A program made the position numbers and the translations under genes. This document shows positions 17,233-25,565 of a stretch of 64,000 nt of DNA, one piece after another. Numbering within the stretch: position 1 is the stretch's first letter; each line of letters begins with the position of its first letter. Under the pieces are notes generated by a model. That model worked only from the letters and a program-made list of their open reading frames with translations, was not told where the DNA came from and did not search any database. The stretch is from Oscillospiraceae bacterium (GTDB taxonomy: Bacteria > Bacillota > Clostridia > Oscillospirales > Oscillospiraceae), in assembly GCA_015067435.1 (NCBI GenBank), contig SVMM01000012.1:44908-108907 (forward strand). The letters run 5' to 3'.

Positions 17233-17814
17233 ATGAGCAGTATTTACGGAGACCAATACGGGCGGCTTGAGGAGACGATGGAAAAGCTGCTTGCGGCGAT
17301 TGACGGCATCAGAGACGAAATGAGCGCCGAAACCGGTATGGACCCGGTCGAACACACGCTCGGGCGGATTAAGAGCGAGGAGAGCATGCGTGAGAAATGC
17401 CGCCGTCAGGGGCTTCCCGAGACGGAGGAGAGCGCGCTGGCCGTATTGCACGACGCGATCGGCGTGCGCATTGTGTGCGCCTTTCTCGACGACGTGTATG
17501 AAATACGGGATCGACTGGCTGCGCTGCCTGCCCTGGAAATCGTGGAGGAGAAGGACTACATCCGCCATGCGAAGCCCAACGGCTACCGCAGCCTGCACCT
17601 GATCGTCCGCGTGGACGGGCGGTATCCCGCGGAGATCCAGCTTCGCACCATTTCCATGGACACATGGGCGGCGCTGGAGCACCACCTGAAATACAAAAAG
17701 GACATCGGCGGGAATCTTGACCTGATCACCGGCGAGCTGAAGCGCTGTGCCGACGAGCTGGCGTCGACGGACGCCTCGATGCAGACGATCCGGGACATGA
17801 TCCGAACGATGTAA
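17233..17814 (+). CDS. Small alarmone synthetase, RelA/SpoT synthetase domain only
   Basis: 193 residues from the ATG at 17233 with AGAGGA about 8 bases upstream; the frame is open 13 codons earlier without a ribosome site. The (p)ppGpp synthetase core is present: DAIGVRIVCAFLDDVYEI, KDYIRHAKPNGYRSLHLIV and the catalytic EIQLRTISMDTWAALEHH. There is no hydrolase, TGS or ACT domain, so this is a small alarmone synthetase (RelP/RelQ class), predicted to make pppGpp/ppGpp from ATP and GTP/GDP. It is followed after 20 bases by a two-component system, an arrangement seen in other Clostridia. Confidence 0.9.
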   Translation: MSSIYGDQYGRLEETMEKLLAAIDGIRDEMSAETGMDPVEHTLGRIKSEESMREKCRRQGLPETEESALAVLHDAIGVRIVCAFLDDVYEIRDRLAALPALEIVEEKDYIRHAKPNGYRSLHLIVRVDGRYPAEIQLRTISMDTWAALEHHLKYKKDIGGNLDLITGELKRCADELASTDASMQTIRDMIRTM

Positions 17815-17834
17815 AAGAAACGGAGTAAACAACC

Positions 17835-18506
17835 ATGCGGGTTTTGATTGCAGAGGACACGAAAGACCTCAACCACGCCGTTGCCGTTCTGCTGAGCCGG
17901 TCGGGCTACGACGTGGACGCCGTTTTCGACGGGGAGGCGGCGTTGGAGAAGATCGAGGAAAACGGCTACGACGCCGTGCTTCTCGACATCATGATGCCCA
18001 AGCGCGACGGCTTGAGCGTCCTGCGGGAGATGCGCGCGCGGAACGTGACGATCCCCGTCCTGATGCTGACCGCGAAATCGGAGATCGACGACCGCGTCGA
18101 GGGCCTTTCGGCAGGCGCGGACGACTATCTGCCCAAACCCTTTGCCATGAAGGAGCTGCTCGCGCGCGTGGGCGCGATGACACGGCGGCGCACGACCTAT
18201 GATCCCACACAGGCGACGTTCGAGGATTTTTTCGTCGACGGCGGGACGCTGGAGCTGCGCGCGGAAAACGCCGTCCGGCTCTCGCTCAAGGAATACGAGC
18301 TGCTGCGCCTGTTCATGACGCACGCGGAGCGTCCGTTGGATGAGGGCTTCCTGTTGGAGCATATCTGGGGCGGCGAACGGAGCGCGGACGGCGACACGGT
18401 GTTCCTCTACGTCAGCTATCTGCGCCGGAAGCTCATCCAGATTGCCTCGCACGCGGAGATCGCGGGGGAGCGGGGCGGCAGCTACCGTCTGACAAAAAGC
18501 GCCTGA
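17835..18506 (+). CDS. OmpR-family response regulator
   Basis: 223 residues. Receiver domain with Glu7-Asp8, Asp51 in VLLDIMMPKRDG and the Lys in YLPKPF. The winged-helix DNA-binding domain (about 125-220) has LSLKEYELLRLFMTH and LYVSYLRRKL, ending GSYRLTKSA. Upstream GGAG at about 17821. It lies between the alarmone synthetase and its kinase, 18 bases before the kinase start. Confidence 0.92.
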   Translation: MRVLIAEDTKDLNHAVAVLLSRSGYDVDAVFDGEAALEKIEENGYDAVLLDIMMPKRDGLSVLREMRARNVTIPVLMLTAKSEIDDRVEGLSAGADDYLPKPFAMKELLARVGAMTRRRTTYDPTQATFEDFFVDGGTLELRAENAVRLSLKEYELLRLFMTHAERPLDEGFLLEHIWGGERSADGDTVFLYVSYLRRKLIQIASHAEIAGERGGSYRLTKSA

Positions 18507-18524
18507 GACAGGGAGAATCGAACG

Positions 18525-19865
18525 ATGAACGAACGACATCTTCGAAAGATACGAAATCAGTTCATTCTGGTGTCCACGCTCTCCTTCTTCGGCGTGATGC
18601 TGCTGATGGGCGGACTGATCTACGCGCTGAGCGAGACCGCGCTTCGCAACGAGGTGCGCCAAATCATGAGCGTGATTGTTGAGAACGACGGCGAGATCCC
18701 CGACGCGGACGTGGACGTCCAATATGAGGTGGGCGCGGATGCTCCGTCGCTTCCCGGGGAAACCGCGCTCACGGAACGGGAGATCAGCGAGCACATGGAG
18801 TGGAGCCTCCAGAGGATGTTCGGAAGAGGAAATCTGCTGGAGGAATCGCCGGATTATCTGCGCAGCACCAGCTACTTCGCCGTGCTTTTTGATTCCTCGG
18901 ACGAGGTGGAGAAGATCACGGCCAGCCACATCTGGGCGCTGGACGGGAACCGCGTGGCCCGCTACGCGCAGTTTGCAAAGAACCAGAGGTCCTCCTTCGG
19001 AAACATCGGCTGTTATTATTACGGCGTCTACGAGCGCGAGGGCGGCGGCGACATGGTGATCTATGTCGACCGCACGGGTCAGGTCTCGACCAACAGCCGC
19101 ATCCTGTTCGCTGTTCTCACGATCCTCGGCGTGGGAACGCTGCTGGCGTTTTTCCTGATGCGGCTGTTTTCCGTGCGCATCGTGCGCTCGGAGATGAAGA
19201 ATGCCGAAAAGCAGAAGCAGTTCATCACCAACGCGAGCCATGAACTCAAAACGCCGCTCGCGGTCATCCGCGCAAACACAGAGATGCAGGAGCTGACGGC
19301 GGGACAGACGGAATGGACGGCCTCCACCATGCGGCAGGTCGCGCGGATGAGCGGTCTGGTCGAGAATCTGGTGAAGATCGCACGTGCGGAGGAGAAGGAC
19401 AGTGTGGAGCTGCGCAGCATCGACGTTTCAAAGATCGTCGAGGAGACCGCGGATTCGTTCGTGCCGGTCGCGGAGGGCGAGGGCAAACAGCTCCGCAGAG
19501 AGACCGACGCGCCGCTTCCTTTTATGACGGACGAGAGCATGCTGCGCCAGCTGCTCACGCTCCTGCTGGACAACGCCGTGAAATACTGCGACGATGGCGG
19601 GACCGTTGCCTGCACGGCAAAGCGGAACGGAAAGGCGCTGGAGCTTACGGCGTCCAACACCTTCGCGGCGGGGAAGGACGTGGACTACAGCCGCTTCTTT
19701 GACCGTTTCTACCGCGCGGACAGCTCGCACAACACCGACAAGGGCGGCTACGGCATCGGGCTTTCCATCGCGGAGAGCATCGTGGAGAGCCTGAAGGGCG
19801 ACATCCGCGTGTTTTGGAAGGATGGCGTGATCTCGTTTCAGGTCGTGCTGCGGGAGAAATGGTGA
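18525..19865 (+). CDS. Sensor histidine kinase, HisKA type
   Basis: 446 residues. A transmembrane segment at about 12-34, an extracytoplasmic region of about 155 residues, and a second membrane segment at about 190-212 (VLTILGVGTLLAFFLM). HisKA contains FITNASHELKTPLAVIRANT with the phospho-acceptor His; the HATPase domain has LLDNAVKYC (N-box), and GYGIGLSIAESI (G2 box). No clear HAMP is visible. Partner of the regulator just upstream. Confidence 0.92.
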   Translation: MNERHLRKIRNQFILVSTLSFFGVMLLMGGLIYALSETALRNEVRQIMSVIVENDGEIPDADVDVQYEVGADAPSLPGETALTEREISEHMEWSLQRMFGRGNLLEESPDYLRSTSYFAVLFDSSDEVEKITASHIWALDGNRVARYAQFAKNQRSSFGNIGCYYYGVYEREGGGDMVIYVDRTGQVSTNSRILFAVLTILGVGTLLAFFLMRLFSVRIVRSEMKNAEKQKQFITNASHELKTPLAVIRANTEMQELTAGQTEWTASTMRQVARMSGLVENLVKIARAEEKDSVELRSIDVSKIVEETADSFVPVAEGEGKQLRRETDAPLPFMTDESMLRQLLTLLLDNAVKYCDDGGTVACTAKRNGKALELTASNTFAAGKDVDYSRFFDRFYRADSSHNTDKGGYGIGLSIAESIVESLKGDIRVFWKDGVISFQVVLREKW

Positions 19866-19885
19866 AATTGTCGGCTGAAAAGATG

Positions 19886-19909
19886 AAAAAACCGTGCGGC
19901 GAGTTTTTT
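19886..19909. terminator. Short bidirectional terminator between convergent genes
   Basis: AAAAAAC and GTTTTTT (19886-19892 and 19903-19909) pair around a GC-rich loop of 10 bases. The stem is weak, but it is the only hairpin in the 52-base gap between the plus-strand kinase and the minus-strand membrane gene. Confidence 0.45.
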
Positions 19910-19917
19910 ATCAACTA

Positions 19918-20715
19918 TCATGTGACGATGGGGTTATTATCCTTCCGCAGCTTCTGGCAATACTGTGTACAGAGCTTGTCTGTACAGTTGGAACATTGCA
20001 AGGCTTTGTTGGAATGCTCCCAGAACCGTTCCGGATACATCATGACGCAAAGCTCCCATAAGAGCCATACAATTACTGCCATAAGCAGAAGGCTTCGGGA
20101 ATAGAAACCGCTGACCGCAAGCATGGGTGTAAACATCATCAGATGGTCCCAGTTGAAGATTCGGCAGGTTGTGCAGCAGCGGTTTTGCAGGATCAGCCGG
20201 AACGGGCACCAGATCAGAACACAGATCAGATCGCATACATAAAAAGCGGAACTGATGAGAAACAGCGTGATATCACTCAGCATATCACGCCAGCGAAGGG
20301 CGGACAGCGCCGCCGTCAGCACAGCCCAGAGCAGCATGACCTTATAGGCAGCCTTCGTCGTGCCGATGATATGCTTTCGCAGCGCTTTGTAATTGATCGC
20401 ATCCTTGATTGGCTGAAACCGAAAATGAAACAGCTTCTGTGAGCCGAGCGGCAGCGCGTTCCTGACGGGAATCAGCTGCAGCAGCATATCAATGATCCAA
20501 ATGATCCAGAGCGCGTGAAAAGGAGACAGCTTGAGAAAGAAATTTCCCCCGTGGAGGATGTCGTATTCCCGAGGCCGATACAAGGCCGTCAGCAGACAGG
20601 CCAAAAATACGAAGCCTCTGAAAACAAGGCGGAGGAAATAGGCGCGTCTGATTTTCGACATTCCTTTTCCGGAGCGGTCGGAATTGGCGCAAACCGGTTT
20701 TCTTGACTCTTTCAT
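19918..20715 (-). CDS. Cys-rich multi-pass membrane protein of unknown function
   Basis: 265 residues, start at 20715 with GAGAGG about 8 bases upstream. I count about six hydrophobic segments. Two Cys clusters stand out: NRCCTTCRIFNWDHLMMFTP in the middle and CSNCTDKLCTQYC near the end, which could bind metal or an iron-sulfur centre. The family is not one I can name. It is the last gene after an aldo/keto reductase carrying two [4Fe-4S] motifs and a tiny membrane protein, so a redox-linked membrane role is a reasonable guess only. It is AT-richer than neighbouring genes. Confidence 0.75.
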   Translation of the reverse strand: MKESRKPVCANSDRSGKGMSKIRRAYFLRLVFRGFVFLACLLTALYRPREYDILHGGNFFLKLSPFHALWIIWIIDMLLQLIPVRNALPLGSQKLFHFRFQPIKDAINYKALRKHIIGTTKAAYKVMLLWAVLTAALSALRWRDMLSDITLFLISSAFYVCDLICVLIWCPFRLILQNRCCTTCRIFNWDHLMMFTPMLAVSGFYSRSLLLMAVIVWLLWELCVMMYPERFWEHSNKALQCSNCTDKLCTQYCQKLRKDNNPIVT

Positions 20716-20727
20716 GGGGCACCTCTC

Positions 20728-20859
20728 TCAAAACAGGGCAATGCTGACATGCATCAGCGGTGCAATCATCTTCATCACACCGCCCGCGAATGCCGCAAGC
20801 AGGAAGCCAACGACGGCAAGCCGCAGCGCCGCCGATCCATTTCCTTTTTTGATGGTCAT
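20728..20859 (-). CDS. Tiny membrane protein between the reductase and the Cys-rich protein
   Basis: 43 residues beginning MTIKKGNGSAALRLAVVGF, with one hydrophobic segment (LRLAVVGFLLAAFAGGVM) and a short tail. It starts 6 bases after the reductase stop, with GAGGG about 11 bases upstream inside the reductase tail, and ends 12 bases before the next start. The tight spacing supports co-translation. No known family. Confidence 0.55.
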   Translation of the reverse strand: MTIKKGNGSAALRLAVVGFLLAAFAGGVMKMIAPLMHVSIALF

Positions 20860-20865
20860 GCGCCG

Positions 20866-22002
20866 CTAACCCTCGTAATGCTTTGCCACATCTTTGAGAT
20901 AGTCGATGATCGTCAGATGCTGGGGACATACGCTCTCGCACTGGCCGCAGCCAATGCAGTCGCTTGCCTTGCCGTGCTTGCCGGCAAGGATATCGTAGTT
21001 CGTGAAGTTGATCGTCCAGCCCTTTTCCTCCAGATGCTCTCGCATATCCTCGTTGTAGATGGAGAAATACTGCGGGATCGCAATGCCCATCGGGCAGCCT
21101 GAGGTGCAGTACGAGCACCCTGTGCACGGAATGGCGATCTGACTGTTGATGATCTCCGCCGCGCGGAAGCAAAGCGCCCTCTCCGCCTCGGTCAGCGGCT
21201 TGAAGTCCGACATATAGCCGGTATTGTCCTCCATCTGTTCGATGCTGCTCATGCCGGAGAGCACGACCATCACGCCGGGCAGCGACGCCGCGAAGCGGAT
21301 CGCCCAGCTCGGGACCGACGCTGACGCGTCGGCGTCGCGCAGCAGCTTTTCCGCCGCCTCCGGAATGTGCGCGAGCGTACCGCCCTTGGCGGGCTCCATG
21401 ACAATGACGGGCTTGCTGTGCTTTCGGCAAACCTCGTAGCAGGCGCGGCTCTGGATCCACCGGCTCTCCCAGTCCAGATAGTTGATCTGGAGCTGCACGA
21501 ACTCCATCTCCGGGTGCCGGGTCAGAATATCGTCGAGCAGCTCCGCGCTGTCATGGAATGAAAAGCCCGCGTGGCGCACAAGGCCCTGCGCCTTTTTTTT
21601 CAGCAGCCAGTTGAAACAGTCAAACTCCTCATACTTCGGCAGCATTGATTCCTCAATGCCGTGCAGCAGATAGTAGTCAAAATATCCCGCGCCTGTTTTT
21701 TTAAGCTGCGCGTTGAAAACCTCGTCCCGCCCCGCAAGAGAATCGAAGAACCCCGCGTGCAGCTTGGTCGCAAGCGTAAAGCTCTCGCGCGGGTAGCGGT
21801 CAACCAGGGCCTGCTTCGCCACGCCCTCGCTCGCAAAACCGTTGTACATCCACGCGGTGTCGAAGTAAGTAAAGCCCCGTTCGATGAACAGATCGACCAT
21901 CTGCTTGACTTGCTCCACATCCACCGCCGCGTCGTTGCCCGGTTCCGTCGTCGGCATACGCATTAGGCCAAAACCCAGCTTTTTATTCGGTTTGAAGTCC
22001 AC
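20866..22002 (-). CDS. Aldo/keto reductase with C-terminal ferredoxin domain (COG1453 type)
   Basis: 378 residues from a GTG at 22002, which is spaced 10 bases from AAAGGGG; a GTG at 22011 is open but sits on the ribosome site. An AKR barrel (KLGFGLMRMPTT, YFDTAWMYNG, QINYLDWESR) is followed by two [4Fe-4S] motifs: CTGCSYCTSGCPMGIAIP and CIGCGQCESVCP near the end. COG1453 reductases are thought to take electrons from iron-sulfur centres, but substrates are mostly unknown. It is transcribed from a MerR-type promoter. Confidence 0.9.
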   Translation of the reverse strand: MDFKPNKKLGFGLMRMPTTEPGNDAAVDVEQVKQMVDLFIERGFTYFDTAWMYNGFASEGVAKQALVDRYPRESFTLATKLHAGFFDSLAGRDEVFNAQLKKTGAGYFDYYLLHGIEESMLPKYEEFDCFNWLLKKKAQGLVRHAGFSFHDSAELLDDILTRHPEMEFVQLQINYLDWESRWIQSRACYEVCRKHSKPVIVMEPAKGGTLAHIPEAAEKLLRDADASASVPSWAIRFAASLPGVMVVLSGMSSIEQMEDNTGYMSDFKPLTEAERALCFRAAEIINSQIAIPCTGCSYCTSGCPMGIAIPQYFSIYNEDMREHLEEKGWTINFTNYDILAGKHGKASDCIGCGQCESVCPQHLTIIDYLKDVAKHYEG

Positions 22003-22026
22003 GTGATACACGCCCCTTTCGGCAAT

Positions 22027-22057
22027 ATCATATCACTTGGAGTTCACTCCGAGTCAA
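22027..22057 (-). promoter_or_regulatory. MerR-type promoter with 19-bp spacer driving the aldo/keto reductase operon
   Basis: On the minus strand, TTGACT (22057-22052) and TATGAT (22032-22027) are separated by 19 bases, two more than optimal. The spacer holds an inverted repeat (ACTTGGAG and CTCCGAGT around TTCA, 22035-22054). A long spacer with a dyad is the hallmark of MerR-activated promoters. The same core lies before the DegV gene at 46068-46087. No MerR gene is in the window. Confidence 0.8.
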
Positions 22058-22186
22058 GGATTATTTTTGAAAGCACAAGGCCGTGCCGCCCGAGGAGCGG
22101 GATTGCAAAAGCGGGGCCGCGCCATCGTGGTCTTGGCGCAGCCCTTGAGCCCATTCCGGATCGCGGTGGAGCGGGCTGCTTTCTGC

Positions 22187-23053
22187 TCATCGGTATACTT
22201 CGGCAGCGGAATGGTTGTATTTTGAATGCCCGGCGTTTATAATCGAACCATTCCAAATGAAATGAGGACTCCATCCTGTTGAACAAAAACGGGAAGATAG
22301 AGAAGGGGAGAGGGAGATGGGCACATTTGAGAAAAAGGTCGCCACCATGGGTTCGACTGTAGCGAGGATTCCCGCTCTGCCGGCTTCCGCGGTTTGGAGC
22401 CCGAGCGTATAAAAAAGAAACGGAACCACCGCCGTGACTATGGCGGTCAGGCAGCAAAAGAATACCAATGCCGCAAGGCTGGCCGCGCCGGAAAAATTTG
22501 ATATCATATCTGCGGGGCGGCAAATCAGCCAGGAACCGACAGCCGCAAACGCAAAAGTGTAAGTCGTGACCGTATAAGGTGAATACCGGCGCAGCGCAAT
22601 CGTGCCCAGAATGCTGTACAATCCGTATCCGACGCCAGAGCCGAGGCCGAGGAGCAAGCCTGCCGGGGTGACGCCTTCCCCGGATATCCCGGAGACGAGT
22701 ACGCAGCCGGCAAAAGCCAGAACCAAAGCGAGAAGCTTTCTGCCATTCAGCTTTTCGTGAAAAAACAGCGCCGACATCAGCATGATCCAGATAGGAGACG
22801 TGTAGAGCAGAATGGCTGCCGTGGACAGGGGCATCATCGTGATTGCGGTAAAATAGCAAACGGTGAAAAACAGGATGCTTCCAAACCCCAGACCGATGAA
22901 CAGGGGAATATCCCGCAATGAAATTCTGAATCCGGCGTGATTTTTGGCGAGCAGCAGAATACAGAAAACCAATGCGGCGCGCGTCACGCGAATGGATACG
23001 ATTTGGACCGAACTGAAGCCAAAGGCGCTGAGCCGCCTGACAAAAATGCCCAT
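22187..23053 (-). pseudogene. Decayed EamA/DMT transporter
   Basis: A DMT-type transporter core is readable from the ATG at 23053 (MGIFVRRLSAFGFSSVQI) through FFHEKLNGRKLLALVLAFAG and GVGYGLYSILG to EPMVATFF. The usual final helix is not in that frame: QQDGVLISFGMVRL with a stop appears in a second frame about 50 bases on (near 22260), so there is a frameshift around 22265-22320. The expected first helix before GIFVRR is also missing or scrambled. The original frame runs on to a stop at 22187 without family resemblance. Probably inactive. Confidence 0.65.
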
Positions 23054-23157
23054 ACTGCCATTATAGCGGAAACGCGCCGAAGGTGCGATTGAAGAATCTA
23101 TCAAAGCGACGAAGTTACAGCCAAAACGTGCGGCAGCCAACGAGAAATTAATTTTAC

Positions 23158-24708
23158 TCAACGCTTTGCCTTGGGGACGGACAGTCGGTGCATCAGCTCC
23201 TTCGTCGCGCCGTACAGCTCGTCGTAGACCGCCTGGTACGCGCAATACGTCTCATGCGCCGCCGGATCGGGCACGTACGTTTTCCCCGCGCGGATAAACT
23301 CTGTCAGCGCTGCGTAACTCTCAAAGCCCGGCCAGCCGACGCCCAGCGCCGCCATAAGCGCATCGCCGAAGCAGGCGCCGACCGTTTCCTCCGGCGTGGA
23401 GACCGGCTTGCCCAGAATATCGGCGATGATCTGCATCCATAGCGCGTTTTTTACGCCGCCGCCCACCGCGATGATGCGCTCCACCCTTGCCTCGGGATGC
23501 GCCTCCATGATGCGCACCTGCTGCCGGATCGAAAAGCCGACCGACTCCAGCGCGCTGCGGTACAGGTGCGCTCTGGTGTGCGAGAGCGTCAGCCCGAACA
23601 CCGCGCCGCGGGCAAGCGGGTCGTTGATGGGCGTGCGCTCCCCCGCGAAATAGGGCAGCGTGACAAGCCCGCCGCTTCCGGGCGGGATTTCAGCTACACC
23701 CGCGAGCATCGTCTGGTAGGCGTCCGGCCCGCCGTCGCGCTCCATCGCGAGCGCCTCCGGGAACAGATTGTCCCGATACCATTTGGTGAGGCTTCCGGCG
23801 GTATTGGTTCCCGCCGATATATCGCACAGTCCGGGAACGATGAACGCCTCACGCCACAGGCGTTCATCGTCGATGAGCTTTTCCGTGCCGAGGATCATGT
23901 AGACGGAGGAGCCGAGTTGAAGCATCATCTTTCCCGGTTCCACCACGCCGCAGCTGATCGCCTCCGCGCCGGAGTCGTCCGTCCCGGTGATGACCGACGT
24001 TCCCTCCGCCAGACCGGTTTCGGCGGCTGCCGCGGCGGTGACGGTTCCGGCGATGTCCGCCGCCTCCCGGATCTCCGCGAGCTGGTCTGGGCGGCAGACC
24101 GGGGCGCACAGCTCCGGCACGGGACGCCGCGTTTCGGGGTCATAGAGCGGGTTGAAGCTCGCAAGCCCCAAAAAGCGGTCGATCACGTAGTTACCGGTCA
24201 GCTTTGCGGTGATATAGCTCGACCCGGTCAGGAATTTGTGCGTTTTGGCGTAGACCTCCGGCTCTTTATTTTTGATCCACAATATCTTCGGCATCACGTC
24301 GCTTGAGCAGAGCGGGCGGCCGTACCACCGGTTGATCTGCTCGTCGCCGTAGAGCCGTGTCAGCTCCCCAATCTCGTCGGTCGCGCGCGCGTCGATGCCG
24401 TAGAGGATCGCATTGCGCAGCGGGCGGCACCGCTCGTCCACCGGCAGGCAGTCGGCGCCCAGCGCGCTGATGCCCACCGCCTTGACGTCCTTCGGGTCGA
24501 TCCCCGTCCTCTCAAGCAGCGCGCGGCTGATGATGCAGAAATCGCCCCACCAGTCCCGCTCGGCGTCGTGCTCGTAATAGCCAGGGCGCGGGTTCATCAT
24601 TTCATGCTGCGTCGTGTGGACTGCCAGCACCGTTCCGTTCACGTCGATGATGACGCCCTTGCTGGAATTGGTGCCAGTGTCAATGCCCATAAAATAAGCG
24701 TTCGGCAT
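23158..24708 (-). CDS. FGGY-family carbohydrate kinase
   Basis: 516 residues from the ATG at 24708 (GGGGGA 6 bases upstream). FGGY features: FMGIDTGTNSSKGVIID at the start, GTDDSGAEAISCGVVEPGKM in the middle, and the ATP-site block IIAVGGGVKNALWMQIIAD. Closest in style to xylulokinase/ribulokinase-like enzymes; the sugar is not predictable from sequence alone. It is the last gene of a four-gene minus-strand operon with an amidohydrolase, a MATE pump and a BtpA-family protein, 13 bases behind the BtpA gene. Confidence 0.88.
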   Translation of the reverse strand: MPNAYFMGIDTGTNSSKGVIIDVNGTVLAVHTTQHEMMNPRPGYYEHDAERDWWGDFCIISRALLERTGIDPKDVKAVGISALGADCLPVDERCRPLRNAILYGIDARATDEIGELTRLYGDEQINRWYGRPLCSSDVMPKILWIKNKEPEVYAKTHKFLTGSSYITAKLTGNYVIDRFLGLASFNPLYDPETRRPVPELCAPVCRPDQLAEIREAADIAGTVTAAAAAETGLAEGTSVITGTDDSGAEAISCGVVEPGKMMLQLGSSVYMILGTEKLIDDERLWREAFIVPGLCDISAGTNTAGSLTKWYRDNLFPEALAMERDGGPDAYQTMLAGVAEIPPGSGGLVTLPYFAGERTPINDPLARGAVFGLTLSHTRAHLYRSALESVGFSIRQQVRIMEAHPEARVERIIAVGGGVKNALWMQIIADILGKPVSTPEETVGACFGDALMAALGVGWPGFESYAALTEFIRAGKTYVPDPAAHETYCAYQAVYDELYGATKELMHRLSVPKAKR

Positions 24709-24721
24709 ATCCGTTCCCCCT

Positions 24722-25552
24722 CTACAGCGTTGCGCGCACCGCGCGCACGGCTTCCATGAACGTCCTGACGCGTGCGGCGTCCACGCGCACATTCTCCCCG
24801 TGCTCGTTTTCGAGCCGCCCGTCCGCCTTGAAATACGTGCCGACCACGGCGGCGTCTCCGACAGAGAGCTTGCGCGCAATCGTGTCGGGCCGGCAGCCCG
24901 TATTGCACAGGACGGCGACTTCGGGGTTTCTCTCCTTCACGGAGGCAATCAGCGCCTCATCCACATCCTGTCCCGCGGCGTTTGCGGAGATGCACAGCCC
25001 GTCCGGATGCGCCTTGAAGATGGTCGAGGCGGCGATCTCCGCGAGCGGGCGCGTGTCCATGCTGCGGTCGGACTCGGGGTTGATGAAGTAGAGCATCTTC
25101 AAATCGTCCAGACCGAGCGCCGCTTTTCTCCGCAGCAGGGCGGAAAAGTCATTGTTGTAAAACCCGCCGTCTCCGACGTAGACGCCGGAAAACGTGCCGC
25201 GCACGAAATCTGCGCCGACGGCCGCCGCCAGCTCCAGCGTCGCCGCGCCGTCCGAAATGGCGTCCACGCCAAAGGGCACGCGCAGCTCGTCGCGCAGTGC
25301 GCCGATCACATACGCCATCGCCGCGGGTGTGACCATGTCCATCTGCCGCTGGTACGGCAGGCTGAACTCGTTGGAAAACAGCACGCCGTCGACGCCGCCA
25401 TCCTGCAAGGCGCGCAGGTCGGCGCGGGCGTGCGCCGCGATTTCGTCCATGCGCGTGCCGCGCCGGAACCGGGGATCGCCCGGCAGCGCGTCCAGATGCA
25501 GCATGGCGATGATCGGCTTTTTGACCTGAAACATCGCTTCGATCCAAAGCAT
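24722..25552 (-). CDS. BtpA/SgcQ-family TIM-barrel protein
   Basis: 276 residues from the ATG at 25552 with GGAGG 7 bases upstream (25560-25564). The BtpA family is recognisable by PIIAMLHLDALPGDPRF, GVDGVLFSNEFSLPY, FVRGTFSGVYVGDGGF and the late GTYFKADG. In plants and cyanobacteria BtpA was linked to photosystem I, but in heterotrophic bacteria homologs (E. coli SgcQ) sit in sugar operons with unknown reactions. Here it lies beside an FGGY kinase, which argues for a sugar-phosphate-related step. Confidence 0.87.
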   Translation of the reverse strand: MLWIEAMFQVKKPIIAMLHLDALPGDPRFRRGTRMDEIAAHARADLRALQDGGVDGVLFSNEFSLPYQRQMDMVTPAAMAYVIGALRDELRVPFGVDAISDGAATLELAAAVGADFVRGTFSGVYVGDGGFYNNDFSALLRRKAALGLDDLKMLYFINPESDRSMDTRPLAEIAASTIFKAHPDGLCISANAAGQDVDEALIASVKERNPEVAVLCNTGCRPDTIARKLSVGDAAVVGTYFKADGRLENEHGENVRVDAARVRTFMEAVRAVRATL

Positions 25553-25565
25553 GAGAAATCCTCCT

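Noticed and set aside
23065..23085. TATAAT-like promoter just before the EamA remnant
   Set aside because: It would start transcription almost at the ATG, has no properly spaced -35, and lies within what should be the first helix of the protein.
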